Part shown: positions 32,801 to 42,261 of the stretch, one piece after another
How the letters are laid out: each line of letters begins with the position of its first letter
How positions within the stretch are numbered: position 1 is the first letter of the stretch
Source of the DNA: Platanthera guangdongensis
Taxonomy: Eukaryota; Streptophyta; Magnoliopsida; Asparagales; Orchidaceae
NCBI GenBank assembly: GCA_039583875.1
Contig: CM077160.1
Span: 115,277,314-115,341,313, forward strand
Reading direction: 5' to 3'
Length of the DNA: 64,000 nucleotides
Position numbers and translations under genes: made by a program
The notes under the pieces: generated by a model
Told to the model about the DNA's origin: nothing
The model's database searches: none
What the model saw: only the letters and a program-made list of their open reading frames with translations

Positions 32801-35800
32801 TGATGGTTCCCTTTCCTCTATTGCTGGGAAGGGTTCCATCTCCTGTTCCTCTCTCACATTATCTTCTATCTTACATGTTCCTAATTTCACTCGAAACTTA
32901 TATTATCTATTAGCCACTTGATTAATTCTATGAACTGCTTCATAACTTTTCATCCTTCCTCTTGTGTGTTTCAGGACCTGAAGACGGGGATGGTGATTGA
33001 CTCTAGTAGTTTGGTCAATGATCTGTACGTGCTTGATTCCAGCCCGATGGCGCCTCCTCAGGACTTCCTTTCCATCACCTTGGATCTTTATTCCTGGCAC
33101 TGTCGCTTAGGACATCCATCTATCTCTGTTATGAAACTTATACTACCTTCTTTGTCGGCTACTGTTTTTACTTCATTTGTTTGTGATGTCTGTACTGCTA
33201 ACAAACATTGTTGTACTTCATTTAATCATGTTTCATTGCCCAGTTCTACGCCTTTTGTTGTAATTCACTCGGATGTTTGGGGTCCTGCACCCGTATCTTC
33301 TATTTCTGGTTGTACTTGGTTTGTCACTTTTATTGACTATTTTTCACGTACTACTTGGTTATACTTACCATGAAACAAGAGCGACGTCTTTCCCACCTTC
33401 AAAAAATTTCATTCCATGATCTTCACCCAGTTTAACGCTAAAATTCAGATACACCGCAGTGACAATGGTCGTGAATACTTAGATTCCCGGTTTGAGGCAT
33501 ATCTGGCTGATCATGGCATTTTACACCATATTTCTTGTGTTTATTCGCCTGCTCAAAATGGGGTGGCGGAGCGAAAGAATCGGCACCTTCTGGAAGTTGT
33601 TCGCTGTCTTCTGTCTACCATGCATCTTCCCAGGTATTACTAGTGGGATGCTGCCCTTACGACAACATTCCTTATCAATCGCATGCCAACTCGTATTCTT
33701 GGGAATGACACACCCCTTGGGACACTTCGCGTCCCTTTCTCTCCTCTTGTCCCTAAGGTGTTTGGGTGTGTTTGCTTTGTCCTCATCCATCATCCTCCTC
33801 ACACCAAACTTGACCCTCGTGCTCTCCGATGTGTATTTATCGGTTACTCTCCTACTCAGAAGGGGTACAAATGTTTTCATACTCCTACGAAGAGTGTGTT
33901 TGTCACCATGGATGTCACGTTTCGTGAATTTGAGGCCTATTATCCTGCCTCAGGTACCTACTCCTTTGTGACCTCTTCCTCTTTGTCCTCCCCGTCTTTA
34001 CCTCTCCCTGTTCCGCCTCTGTATCCCTCACTTCAGGGGGAGACTCTTCCGTCGGAAGTGAGTGATATCCCCACTACTACTTCTCCAACCATTCCCCCTT
34101 TGCAGGTGTACACTCGGAGGAGAAAGATGCTCAACGACAACTAGGACCTGCTACTAGACCAATCACTGGACCCGGACTCAGGGCCTTCTGAGCTTCCAAT
34201 TGCTCTCCGCAAAGGTATCCGGTCTTGTACTAAACACCCCTTTCTAATTACGTTTCCTATAATTCATTTTATGCATCCCACAAGGCCTTTGTGTCTTCCC
34301 TTGCGTCCATTCCTGTTCCGACATCCGGACATAGTGACATGGAGATTCCTATGTGGTGAGAGGCAATGTTTGAGTGAATGATTGCTCTTGAGAAGAACAA
34401 CACATGAGACTTAGTGCCTCTCCCTTCTGGGAAGAAACCAGTTGGATGTAAGTGGGTGTTCTCTGTTAAACAAAATCCACAGGGCATAGTTGAAAGGTGT
34501 AAAGCACGATTGGTGGCACGTGGTTACACTCAAACACTTGGGATCGACTATCGGGAAACATTTTCACCTGTAGCAAAGATGAACACTATCAGAGTTCTCT
34601 TATCCTGCGCTGCTTGTAAAGGGTGGGATCTTTGACAACTTGATGTCAAAAATGTCTTTCTCCATGGGAATTTGGAAGAGAAAGTGTATATGTCCCTACC
34701 ACCAGGACTTACTCCCAGGAGCTCTGTGGGACTTGTTTGCAAGTTAAAGAAGGCCCTATATGGACTGAAACAGTCTCCACGGGCGTGGTTTGGGAGATTT
34801 CATAAAGCCATGTTGTCCTTTGGATATTACCAGGGAAACTCTGATCACACTCTATTTATCAAGCGGAGGACTGGTAAACTTACTGCTCTCATTGTGTATG
34901 TTGACGATATTGTTATCACAGGTGATGATGTTGAAGAAATCACGTTTCTAAAGAAAAAATTGGCCACAGTTGGAGGTAAAAGATCTGGGTGCTCTCAAAT
35001 ATTTCTTGGGCACTGAAGTGGCAAGGTCCAAACGAGAGATCTTTATCTCTCAGAGAAAGTATACTCTGGATCTCCTTGAGAAAACTGGGATGAGTGGCTG
35101 CAGGCCTGCGGACACCTTATTGAAGCAAATCACCGAATAGGCCGTGACAATGGTGAAGAGGTTGACGATATACCTGAGTTTTAGAGGCTTGTATGAAGAT
35201 TGATCTACTTGGCTCATACCCATCTAGATATAACTTATGCTGTGAGTGTAATAAGCCAGTTTATGCACGCTCTGAAGGCTCGTCATGCTGATGCTGCCAA
35301 TAGAATCCTCAGGTACCTCAAGTCCTCACCAGAGAGTGGAGTCCTGTTTTCCTCCAATTCATCCCTAAACATTGAGGTGTATACTGATGCGGATTGGGTC
35401 GGGTCTATAAATGATCGGCGGTCTACCTCGGGGTATTGTTCCCTGGTTGGTGGAAACCTTGTTACCTAGCGGAGTAAAAAACATGTTGTGGCAAGATCTA
35501 GTACTGAAGCAGAATTCCGTGCTATGACCCATGGCGTGTGTGAAGGCCTCTGGCTGCGATCAGTACTGAATGACCTAGGGCTTCTTGGAGATGAGCCCAT
35601 TCAGTTGTATTGTGACAACAAGGCTGCTATTAGCATCGCACACAATCCTGTCCAGCATGATCGCACAAAGCATATTGAAGTGGACCGTCATTTCATCAAG
35701 AAAAACATTGAAAAGAGGCTTGTGTGTACTCCGTTCGTTCCATCAGATAGACAACTTGCTGACATTCTCATGAAAGGTTTAAGTGGAAGTATCTGCGGAA

Positions 35801-36840
35801 GTATGGTTGTCAAGTTAGGCATGATCAACATCTCACGCTCAACTTGAGCGGGAGTGTTATAATATCATATTTATTTGAAGGGATTATATCTTTGTATTGG
35901 TGGGTCCACCTCTATATAAAGAGGTGACTAGCCTCTTTGTAATTGTAATTTGGAAATCATTCAACAGATATAATTATACATATTTCCCAAAATGTTGCAA
36001 CTTGAAGAACTCATGCGATGTAAGGCGTTTCAAATGACGGATAGTAGGTTCAAAATGACCGCTCAAATATTCCGGTTGTTGTAATAAATTTGAAGTTAAT
36101 TTACTAGATTCAAATGAAGCCAGCTCAAACTCATACCAAATTCATATGAGCTTGCTCAAGATTCCAAAGGAAATGCACCCATAAGATAACGTAATTATGT
36201 TAAATCTAATCTCTGGACTAGTTTCCAATCGAAGCGAGACAATATCATTCTCAGCATGTAAACTTCAGATGATATCATTCTTAGCTCTACATTACTGCAT
36301 ATGTTTGCTTCACTTAAATTACAGTACAACAGGTTAATCCACGGGTAAATTCTAGAAATTTAAAAGAAATTGAACATTTACTCATATAAAATAAAATAAA
36401 TAAATAGGGAAGTATCTTACAATACACTAGCGCCAACGACTGCAAGAGGTCTTGGATAGTCCTGAATGCCCTTTTCCTTTCGTTCGCCTCTCATAGATAA
36501 TGTAGGGGTGTCATTTCCATCACTAATCCTGTTAGGTTGAGATTGGCTTGATTCTTCTTTAGGTGTTTCCATACAGCCAATTGTGCGTATTTCTTGGGCA
36601 ATCGAAGGGAACCTATCTTGAGCCTGTAGTATATACTTTAGAATATTCAAGAGCATGCAAAGAGAAGTAACAGCTAGAAATATGGAAAGAATGCCCCAAA
36701 TACTGTAAATAAATCTTATCAAGAATATAGATGGCAAAAGACATTAAAAGTGAAAGGAGATTTACCTCAGGAAGGTCAATCTTGTTTAAAACCACTATTG
36801 AAGGCCGTTCAAGGTATTCGGGATTGTACATTCGTAGTTC
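26729..36840 (-). CDS. Obg/CgtA-family GTPase, C-terminal three exons (5' part not found)
   Basis: Exons at 36766-36840, 36421-36623 and 26729-26828 join in frame (25 complete codons, then 67 codons plus two bases, then the remaining base, 32 codons and a stop). Introns have GT-AG ends. The first exon reads '[20 protein letters not shown]' then IDLPE; the N-K-x-D motif is the guanine-specificity element of a GTPase. The second has '[12 protein letters not shown]' and ends PLAVVGASV, the usual Ser-Ala/Ser-Val region of the G domain. The last has '[19 protein letters not shown]', matching the C-terminal helix of plant Obg-type proteins that act in plastid or mitochondrial ribosome maturation. 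P-loop and switch motifs are in upstream exons, which I could not find. The frame is intact, so this may be a working gene; it could also be a 3' fragment. Confidence 0.8.
26975..27100. repeat. Inverted repeat of a tRNA-like T-arm sequence
   Basis: The left arm (complement) and right arm both read 'gcttgata...gg' followed by 'cgggggttcgaatccc' and end in 'ctacccc'. 'GGTTCGAATCC' is the Pol III B-box/T-arm consensus. No complete cloverleaf or clear A box was seen, so I do not call a tRNA gene; a tRNA-derived SINE pair or a foldback element is possible. Confidence 0.6.
28190..28920 (+). other. Possible LTR-element 3' fragment with TATA box
   Basis: A Pro-rich stretch (28193-28447) resembling the linker between Copia integrase and RT precedes a segment with TATAAAAGG at 28635-28643. 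It may be the remains of a Copia LTR and coding tail. No inverted TG...CA ends or target duplication could be fixed, so this is a weak call. Confidence 0.25.
29379..29508. mobile_element. Tourist-like MITE (130 bp), near-perfect hairpin
   Basis: Ends GGCTCCATTTG and CAAACGGAGCC, with arms such as 'ttttcaccggtcaag' and 'cttgaccggtgaaaa' pairing across most of its length, flanked by TAA at 29376-29378 and 29509-29511. It is absent from the opposite arm of the host element, so it inserted later. Confidence 0.9.
30158..30222. repeat. 32-bp tandem duplication
   Basis: 'gcggagatgttcttcctc' and the following bases to 'catgtactt' occur twice back to back with no visible difference. Confidence 0.9.
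31023..31134 (+). mobile_element. Copia 5' LTR (112 bp)
   Basis: Contains 'ctatataa' at 31080-31087 as a likely TATA box, about 45 bp before the LTR end. PBS TGGTATCAAAGTC follows immediately. Confidence 0.95.
31135..31147 (+). other. Copia primer-binding site
   Basis: TGGTATCAAAGTC directly abuts the 5' LTR and is a one- or two-base variant of the initiator-Met tRNA PBS. Confidence 0.85.
31586..32610 (+). pseudogene. Copia Gag with frameshift and lost zinc ligand
   Basis: From the ATG at 31586 the Gag domain has '[20 protein letters not shown]' and '[16 protein letters not shown]'. A TGA follows at 31922, the frame reads on, and a shift near 32010-32040 moves it to the frame that continues with '[14 protein letters not shown]' and '[18 protein letters not shown]'. 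The zinc knuckle reads [14 protein letters not shown]; the expected C-x2-C-x4-H-x4-C is broken at the second Cys (Arg). Gag could not be made in one piece from this copy. Confidence 0.85.
32690..33971 (+). pseudogene. Copia protease and integrase
   Basis: Protease begins near 32707 with [10 protein letters not shown]; the catalytic D-S-G-A is D-Y-G-A here, preceded by an in-frame TAG. Integrase follows with WHCRLGHPS and CDVCTANKH (zinc binding), [10 protein letters not shown] and FIDYFSR (first Asp), a stop TGA at 33371, '[15 protein letters not shown]' (second Asp) and '[20 protein letters not shown]' (Glu). Another TAG follows near 33642, and the C-terminus continues in another frame. The DDE residues survive but the reading frame does not. 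Confidence 0.85.
34402..35847 (+). pseudogene. Copia reverse transcriptase and RNase H
   Basis: RT starts near 34402 ('[18 protein letters not shown]' type motif), with '[20 protein letters not shown]', a TGA at 34635, '[15 protein letters not shown]' and the active site [11 protein letters not shown]. After a frameshift near 34975 and a TAG, the frame resumes at 35200; '[20 protein letters not shown]' starts RNase H, then after a TAG '[12 protein letters not shown]' and '[15 protein letters not shown]'. The end lies just before a polypurine stretch 'gagcgggag' and the 3' LTR. Confidence 0.9.
35855..35966 (+). mobile_element. Copia 3' LTR (112 bp)
   Basis: Same length and termini as the 5' LTR, preceded by the purine-rich 'gagcgggag'; followed by the GATAT target copy. 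Confidence 0.95.
36421..36623 (-). other. Obg-family gene, penultimate exon
   Basis: Bounded by an acceptor 'tactacag' and a donor 'gtaagat'. It encodes the end of the G domain plus a variable Ser/Gln-rich linker ([11 protein letters not shown]) of about 35 residues. Confidence 0.85.
36766..36840 (-). other. Obg-family gene, exon with the NKxD motif
   Basis: A 75-bp exon of exactly 25 codons between acceptor 'tgttgtag' and donor 'gtaaatc'. Contains N-K-I-D, the G4 motif. The sequence to the right (36841-37500) looks like further AT-rich intron. Confidence 0.85.
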
Positions 36841-37584
36841 CTACAACATTTTATAAAATATTTCATATAATATGTCAGATTAAAAACTAAGTACAATACT
36901 CATTCAATAGAAATGCATGACAGAACACGGTTCCAAATTTTCAGAAACCTTCGTTAAACAGTAAAATTATCCTATAAAATAAAACAATAAGATTATCTAC
37001 TCATAGAGAAAGATAGTAGGTAGCTAAACACCGGACAACAATAACTAATAGAACTCCAATATAAAGCCACAATGTTCAAGTTATATTCACTGGATAATGA
37101 AATTTATAAAATATATTGTGTAACAAATATATGAAGTTAGAACTCCCTAGGAGAGACTGCCTATAATTTGTGGATGTTAAAGTAACATATTAGTCAATAA
37201 GTACGCATTTGTAACGCACATCAAACAGTTGCAATCGCAAGATAATGGAAATCCATTATACAATGCTTCAGTCAGTGCATAGGGTTTTCTCAACTTGGTT
37301 CTACGACTTGCAAAAGTTTGGGGAACTAAATTAGAAAGGAAAAAGTAAAATCATTAAAGAAAAAAAATAGATGTAAATTTCTTCCTTATTACGACACACT
37401 CTAAATCCATCAAGTTAACATCCCCGCATTCTATCCTTGAAAAAGGATTCATTTGAATTTGCTGTTTTGTAGCATGGAATAAAGTTGTAAAAAGGCTCAT
37501 GTTTGTGACCCATTTAGTCTTTATTGTCTCTTTATACATTAGTCCATGTAAAAAGGCTCATGCAATAGGGAACTCGTCTCTCTT

Positions 37585-37685
<101 letters not shown>

Positions 37686-37744
37686 CATTCATACGTTGCA
37701 TTTGATAACAAAGAAGCATAGACAAGGTTCAGCTATTCTCTTCA

Positions 37745-37757
37745 TGGTATTAGAGCG
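37745..37757 (+). other. Copia primer-binding site
   Basis: TGGTATTAGAGCG, a one-base variant of the usual TGGTATCAGAGCG PBS of plant Copia elements. Confidence 0.75.
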
Positions 37758-37927
37758 ACCAGTCCTACCTACGGTTTCGGGCGGACAAGTCGATTTCTAA
37801 CTGCCCAGCTTCTACAGTTACTCTCTTGTTATCCGCCCTCTTCTTTCTACCCACCCCCCCCTTTTGCGGTTACTCCCTTGTTATCCGCTCCTTCTGTCTA
37901 CCTGGCTTCTCCTCTCCACTCGTGGAA

Positions 37928-37958
<31 letters not shown>

Positions 37959-38690
37959 CGCTTTTATAGCTTTCCTCTCGTGGAACCACCCCCCTCCCCT
38001 GTCGCGCGGTCTCCCCCGCCCCCTAGCCGCGTCTCTCCTCTGTTGTAGCCGCGGCTAGTCTGTTGTCGATCTCTCTTCTACTCGCGGCGACCTCTTCTCT
38101 TCTACTCGCGGCGACCTTCGTGGCGTGGCCTCTCTGCTGCGGATTTCTTGTCATTGCCTTGTCGCGCGGATTCACTCAACGCCATTGCCTTGTCGCGCGG
38201 TCTGTCCCAGAGACCCACATGGTCTAACCGCGCGGTTTGTCGCGCAACTTGCCTTTGCTGCTGCTCTTGTTGCTGTGGATTCTTCGTATTCGCTGCGCTC
38301 TTCCTTGCTTCCTGACTCTCAAGCCGCGCGAATTCTCCTCGTCTTCTCACCGCGTACTTGTCTTGTCGCAGCGATCTCTGTTAGTCGCCTCAGTCTTACC
38401 GACAACTTTAGTCGCTTCTGCTCGCGACACGTGCAACCTTACTGAACTATCTTGCCGCGCTGTCGAGGCGCCTTTTGCTCTTCCCCTTGCCGATCTCTCT
38501 AGCCGCGCGGTCAGGGCGCATTGTGCGACGTGTCTGGTGCTCCTGCTTTATCGCGCGGTCTATCCAGTACTCCTGCATTGTCGCTGTGACCTTGTCGTTG
38601 TGACCTTGCCTCTTGTCTAGCTGTTGTCTTGCCGGTCTAGCCGATGTGACTTCATAGGGTCCTCAATTGATTCTTCAGAGCAGCCCACAC
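37758..38690 (+). repeat. Leader rich in a palindromic CGCGCGGT motif
   Basis: Between PBS and gag there are at least eight scattered copies of 'ccgcgcggt' or 'tcgcgcggtc'. The same motif occurs in the Copia LTR and leader at 1-1255 and around 3440-3560. C-runs and (CA)n are also present. The long open frames here are compositional. Confidence 0.6.
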
Positions 38691-39662
38691 CTCCTCCTCC
38701 AGCCCGATTGCTCCCTGCTCCAGAGTTGCGTGATGAGTTGAGAATCACCACCATTTCCCTCACTGGGAAGAAGAACTTCATTGAATGAATGCATTCTGTC
38801 AGACGCGTTATTCAATCTAAGGGCCTTCTGCAGTATCTCACTACGGATCCTCCTTCTCCCCACCCACCGATGACTGGCTTCGACATGATGGACGCGTTCA
38901 AACGTGGCTCCTCAACTCCCTTGCTGATGAACCGTACCACATGACCATGTATCATGAGACGAACAAAGCGATGCGGGACGAACTCCATTCTTTATACTCT
39001 GGCAAGGACAGTCTTAAGCACATATATGACATCATCACAGATCTTCAGACTCTTGACACGGGTGGTGCTGCTGCTGACTTGACCTCCTTTGTTGTTCAGG
39101 CTAAGACACTGGCTGATGCCTGGATCCGCCATCAGCCCCCTACCATGGATCTAACAGCCCCGCATGCTCAGAAGGAAGCCGTCTATATTTCCATGATGAT
39201 GGCTTGTGTCCCTCCTCATCTTCACAGCATTCCGGCTCAGATCCTCTCGTCAGCTGCTATCGTCTCACTCTCTGATGTGTGCTCCATGTTGCTCAAAGTA
39301 TCACCACATCCTGATACTACTGGACCCCCCTCGCCGGCCCTCCTTCAACAAACTTCTGCGCCCCTACTACCTCTCCCTCCTCCTGCCCGTAGAGGGCGTC
39401 AGGATTTCGAGGGAGGGGTCGTGGTGGCCGACCACGTCTGAAGCGTTCCTTCTGTGGAAAGGACAGACACCTTGAGGCGACCTGCTTCCGTAAAAATGGC
39501 ATTCCTCCTCGTCCGACTGCATATGTTGCGGCCGACAGCACCTCTGCCACTCGTGCTGACCTCAAAGAAGTCCGCCTTCAACTCCAGCAACTTCAAGGCA
39601 TGATCAGCCGCCTTCCTGCCTCCGCTGCCTCTATCTCCAATGAATGTATCGCTTCTCTCCAC
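38690..39662 (+). pseudogene. Copia Gag
   Basis: Gag starts near 38720 with 'LRITTISLTGKKNF', has a TGA at 38785 and a shift near 38935, and then runs open from 38941 with 'LYSGKDSLKHIYDIITDLQT' and 'FVVQAKTLADAWIRHQPPTM'. After another shift near 39420 a zinc-knuckle remnant reads SFCGKDRHLEATCFRKNG: the first Cys of C-x2-C is replaced by Arg/Ser context. Gag ends with a stop near 39662, next to protease. Confidence 0.75.
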
Positions 39663-40791
39663 TAGTCCACAATGGATAGTGGATTCAGGTGCTACTCACC
39701 ATATCACCTCGCTAAAGCCACCTCAATACTTGGATTCTCTGCATCCTAAGTGTATCACAGTGGCCAATGGTGACACCGTTCCGGTCTCCGGCTCCATTGA
39801 TATCCTCCTCAATTCCTCTCTCACTCTCCGCTCGGCACTTCATGTCCCGGGCTCCCCGTTTAATTTACTTTATGTCAGTCGCCTTATTGCTGATTTGGAT
39901 TGCTGTCACATTCACACATTCATCTTTTCTGATGCGGGATCGACGAACGCAGAATATCATTGGTAAAGAACAACTGCAAAATGGGCTCTACCTTCTTGAT
40001 GTCCCTTTTACCATCCTCTCATCCATCAGCTCTGTTGATTGACATTGGCGTCTTGGGCATGCTCCTCTTCCCGTGCTCCAGAAGGCTCTTCCAGAGATCT
40101 ACCTGTGTTTAAGTGTGATTCATGTATTTTGGGCAAACAACACCGTTCTTCGTTTCCTCCTCACTGTACTCGTAGTTCTGTTTCTTTTGTTTTAGTACAT
40201 TCTGATGTTCGAGGCCCGTACAAAATTACTATTGTATCTGGTTATCGATATTTAATCACATTTTTTGATGATTATCTCGCATGACATGACTATATTACTT
40301 CGTGATTGTTGCGAGCTTCCCCGTGTGTTCCAAGCTTTCGTTCTTGAAACTCGCACACAGTTTTCCACACCAATCAAAACTCTTCAGATGGATAATGCTC
40401 GCGAGTACACGAGCTATGAATTTGCCACTATATGCACTGAATTTGGCATTATTCACCAGACGTCGTGTGCCTAGACCCCCCCCAACAAAACGACGTCGCT
40501 GAACGTAAAAATCGACATCTTCTCGACGTTGTTCTCTCCCTCATGATTCACATGCAGGTCCCCAAGGCTTACTGGAACTTTGTGCTGTCGACGTCATGCT
40601 ATCTCATTAACCGTCTCCCTTCCTCCGTCCTTCAAAATGCAACTCCGTTCAGTCTTCTCTTCCCCTCTTCCCTGCCATTCTCTCACCGTCTACGGACAAG
40701 TTGGATCCTCAGGCAGCAAAATACATGTTTATCGGCTATTCCCGTACTTAGAAAGGGTATGTCTGCTATTCTCCTACTGCCTGCAAAGTGA
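39663..40791 (+). pseudogene. Copia protease and integrase
   Basis: Protease retains its active site: QWIVDSGATHHIT at about 39672, followed by 'CITVANGDTVPVSGSI' and 'LHVPGSPFNLLYVSRL'. Integrase begins near 40040 (W-R-L-G-H-A), then 'CDSCILGKQHRSSF', 'LVHSDVRGPYK', 'FFDDYLA' and a stop, 'TLQMDNAREYTSYEFATIC', and '[18 protein letters not shown]'. Frame changes occur near 39960, 40265 and 40465. Confidence 0.8.
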
Positions 40792-41189
40792 CGGTTTTTG
40801 CGGATGTGATCTTCTGGGAGGATCAACCGCTCTTCTGCCCCCCAAACCCACATATTCTACCACAATCTGTCTCAAGACCTGTCATCTCCGTTACCTCTCC
40901 TCCACCACAGCTCCTCCCTGACCCGACTCCCGTTCTCTACAAGCCCCCTCTTATCTGTGTTTATACTCGTCTCCCTCCTCGCTCCATCATCCCGATGCAG
41001 TCGACTTCGATCTCTGACACTCTGCGACCTACTGATCTGGCTTCAGCCTCTACCGCTCATCCCATGGTAAACTATGTATCGTTGCATCGCCTGTCCCCTC
41101 TGCTTCACACTTTTGCCACCTCTTTATCCTCTATTTTTGTGTCTAACTCAGTGCAGGAGGCTCTCTAACATCCGGGCTGATAGGCAGCC

Positions 41190-41535
41190 ATGAACGACGA
41201 AATGACAGCCCTTTGGGCTAACCAAACATGAGATCTGATTCCTCTTCCTCCAGGCCACATGACTGTTGGGTGTAAATTAATCTTTGTCATCAAGCATGCT
41301 CCTAATGGTACAATTGACCGTTTTAAAGCCCGACTGGTGGCTCGTGGCTTTACTTAACAACATGGTCTCGATTATGAGGAAACGTTCTCTTTAGTGGTCA
41401 AGCTCAACACCGTTCGTGTCCTTCTCTCTGTGGCTGTACATCGCCACTGGCCCTTACATCAGCTGGATATCAAAAATGCATTTCTAAATGGTGACCTGCA
41501 GGAAACGGTTTACATGCAACAACCGCCCGGGTTGA
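41190..41535 (+). pseudogene. Copia RT, N-terminal fragment
   Basis: 'CKLIFVIKHAPNGTIDRFKA' and 'ARLVARGF' are followed by a TAA, then '[14 protein letters not shown]', '[20 protein letters not shown]' and PPG. This is the RT fingers region; the Y-x-D-D part is missing because the element stops here. Confidence 0.85.
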
Positions 41536-41539
41536 GACT

Positions 41540-42075
41540 ATTCCTAATCTCATTTTTGAATAGTGATAGTGAAACAACAGGAGGTTGTTTTAGGGCTTGC
41601 TGGAAGCGCAGATTCAGCGGGAGATGTGGGAGTTTCTGGGCAGTGGAAGAGGGTTTTGTGGTGGGGAAAACGAGGGTATGAGTAGGTAGTACCTTGGGGA
41701 GGAGTTTGAGCACCCATGAGTCGTCACCTAGGGTTCCATGACGTCGGCATCGAGGGGTGATTGCTGGAATCCGGGAAGAAGACTCTCCAAAATTCTGCAA
41801 TGTCTTGGTTCAGCCCCTAACACCTCTATTTATAATAATAAGAAAACTAGAACATCTCAATCAACGACTATGATTGGCCCGGGGGGACACATAAAAATAA
41901 TAATAATAAATCAAAATATAAAAAGTAATATATGATCTCGACTCATGATGCGGATTCAGACACATATGCAGAGTCGGACCGACGATCCAATCAAGTCCTC
42001 CTGCGCAAATACACGAACGTGGGTCCCGCCTTGCGGCAAACCCCTCCTGGTACATGATCTGATGGATCCCCATCA
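41540..42075 (-). mobile_element. Decayed chromovirus, 3' LTR fragment
   Basis: It ends (plus strand) 'ccccatca', followed by 'actccccccgactg', the complement of a polypurine tract, exactly as in the young relative at 55863/55864. From 41540 to about 41845 it aligns with 47912-48207. The rest of this LTR (about 0.9 kb) is missing. Confidence 0.75.
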
Positions 42076-42261
42076 ACTCCCCCCGACTGAAAAGTCTTCA
42101 TCTCCGATGAATGGAGACGATCGTACTAAAGTCGAAGTCCAGGGGAGAGTCGATCGAGCTCTGCTGGTAGTATCCAAGTGTCGCCTGCGTCTGGACGACC
42201 CTGCCAATGTACCAAGTAGCGATATTGCGGCCCGTCTATGGTGGGAACGAACTGGTGGGCT

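Larger units (their letters stand above)
31023..35966 (+). mobile_element. Complete Copia element with 112-bp LTRs
   Basis: 5' and 3' LTRs (31023-31134, 35855-35966) start TGTTATAATA and end CAACA. A perfect 5-bp target duplication GATAT lies at 31018-31022 and 35967-35971. PBS, gag, protease, integrase, RT and RNase H occur in Copia order. By eye the LTRs differ at about 5 of 112 positions. The very short LTRs fit Ale/Retrofit-type Copia elements; the clade was not tested. Confidence 0.95.
26829..36420 (-). other. Obg-family gene, 9.6-kb intron carrying mobile elements
   Basis: The donor reads GTAAGAT and the acceptor TTTTTCAG on the minus strand. The intron contains a tRNA-like inverted repeat (26975-27100), a promoter-like fragment (28.5-28.9 kb), a Mutator-like element with a nested MITE (29244-30524) and a complete Copia element (31023-35966) in antisense orientation. 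Together the two large elements make up about 6.2 kb of it. The remaining pieces (27101-28090, 30525-31022, 35972-36420) are AT-rich with nothing recognisable. Confidence 0.8.
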
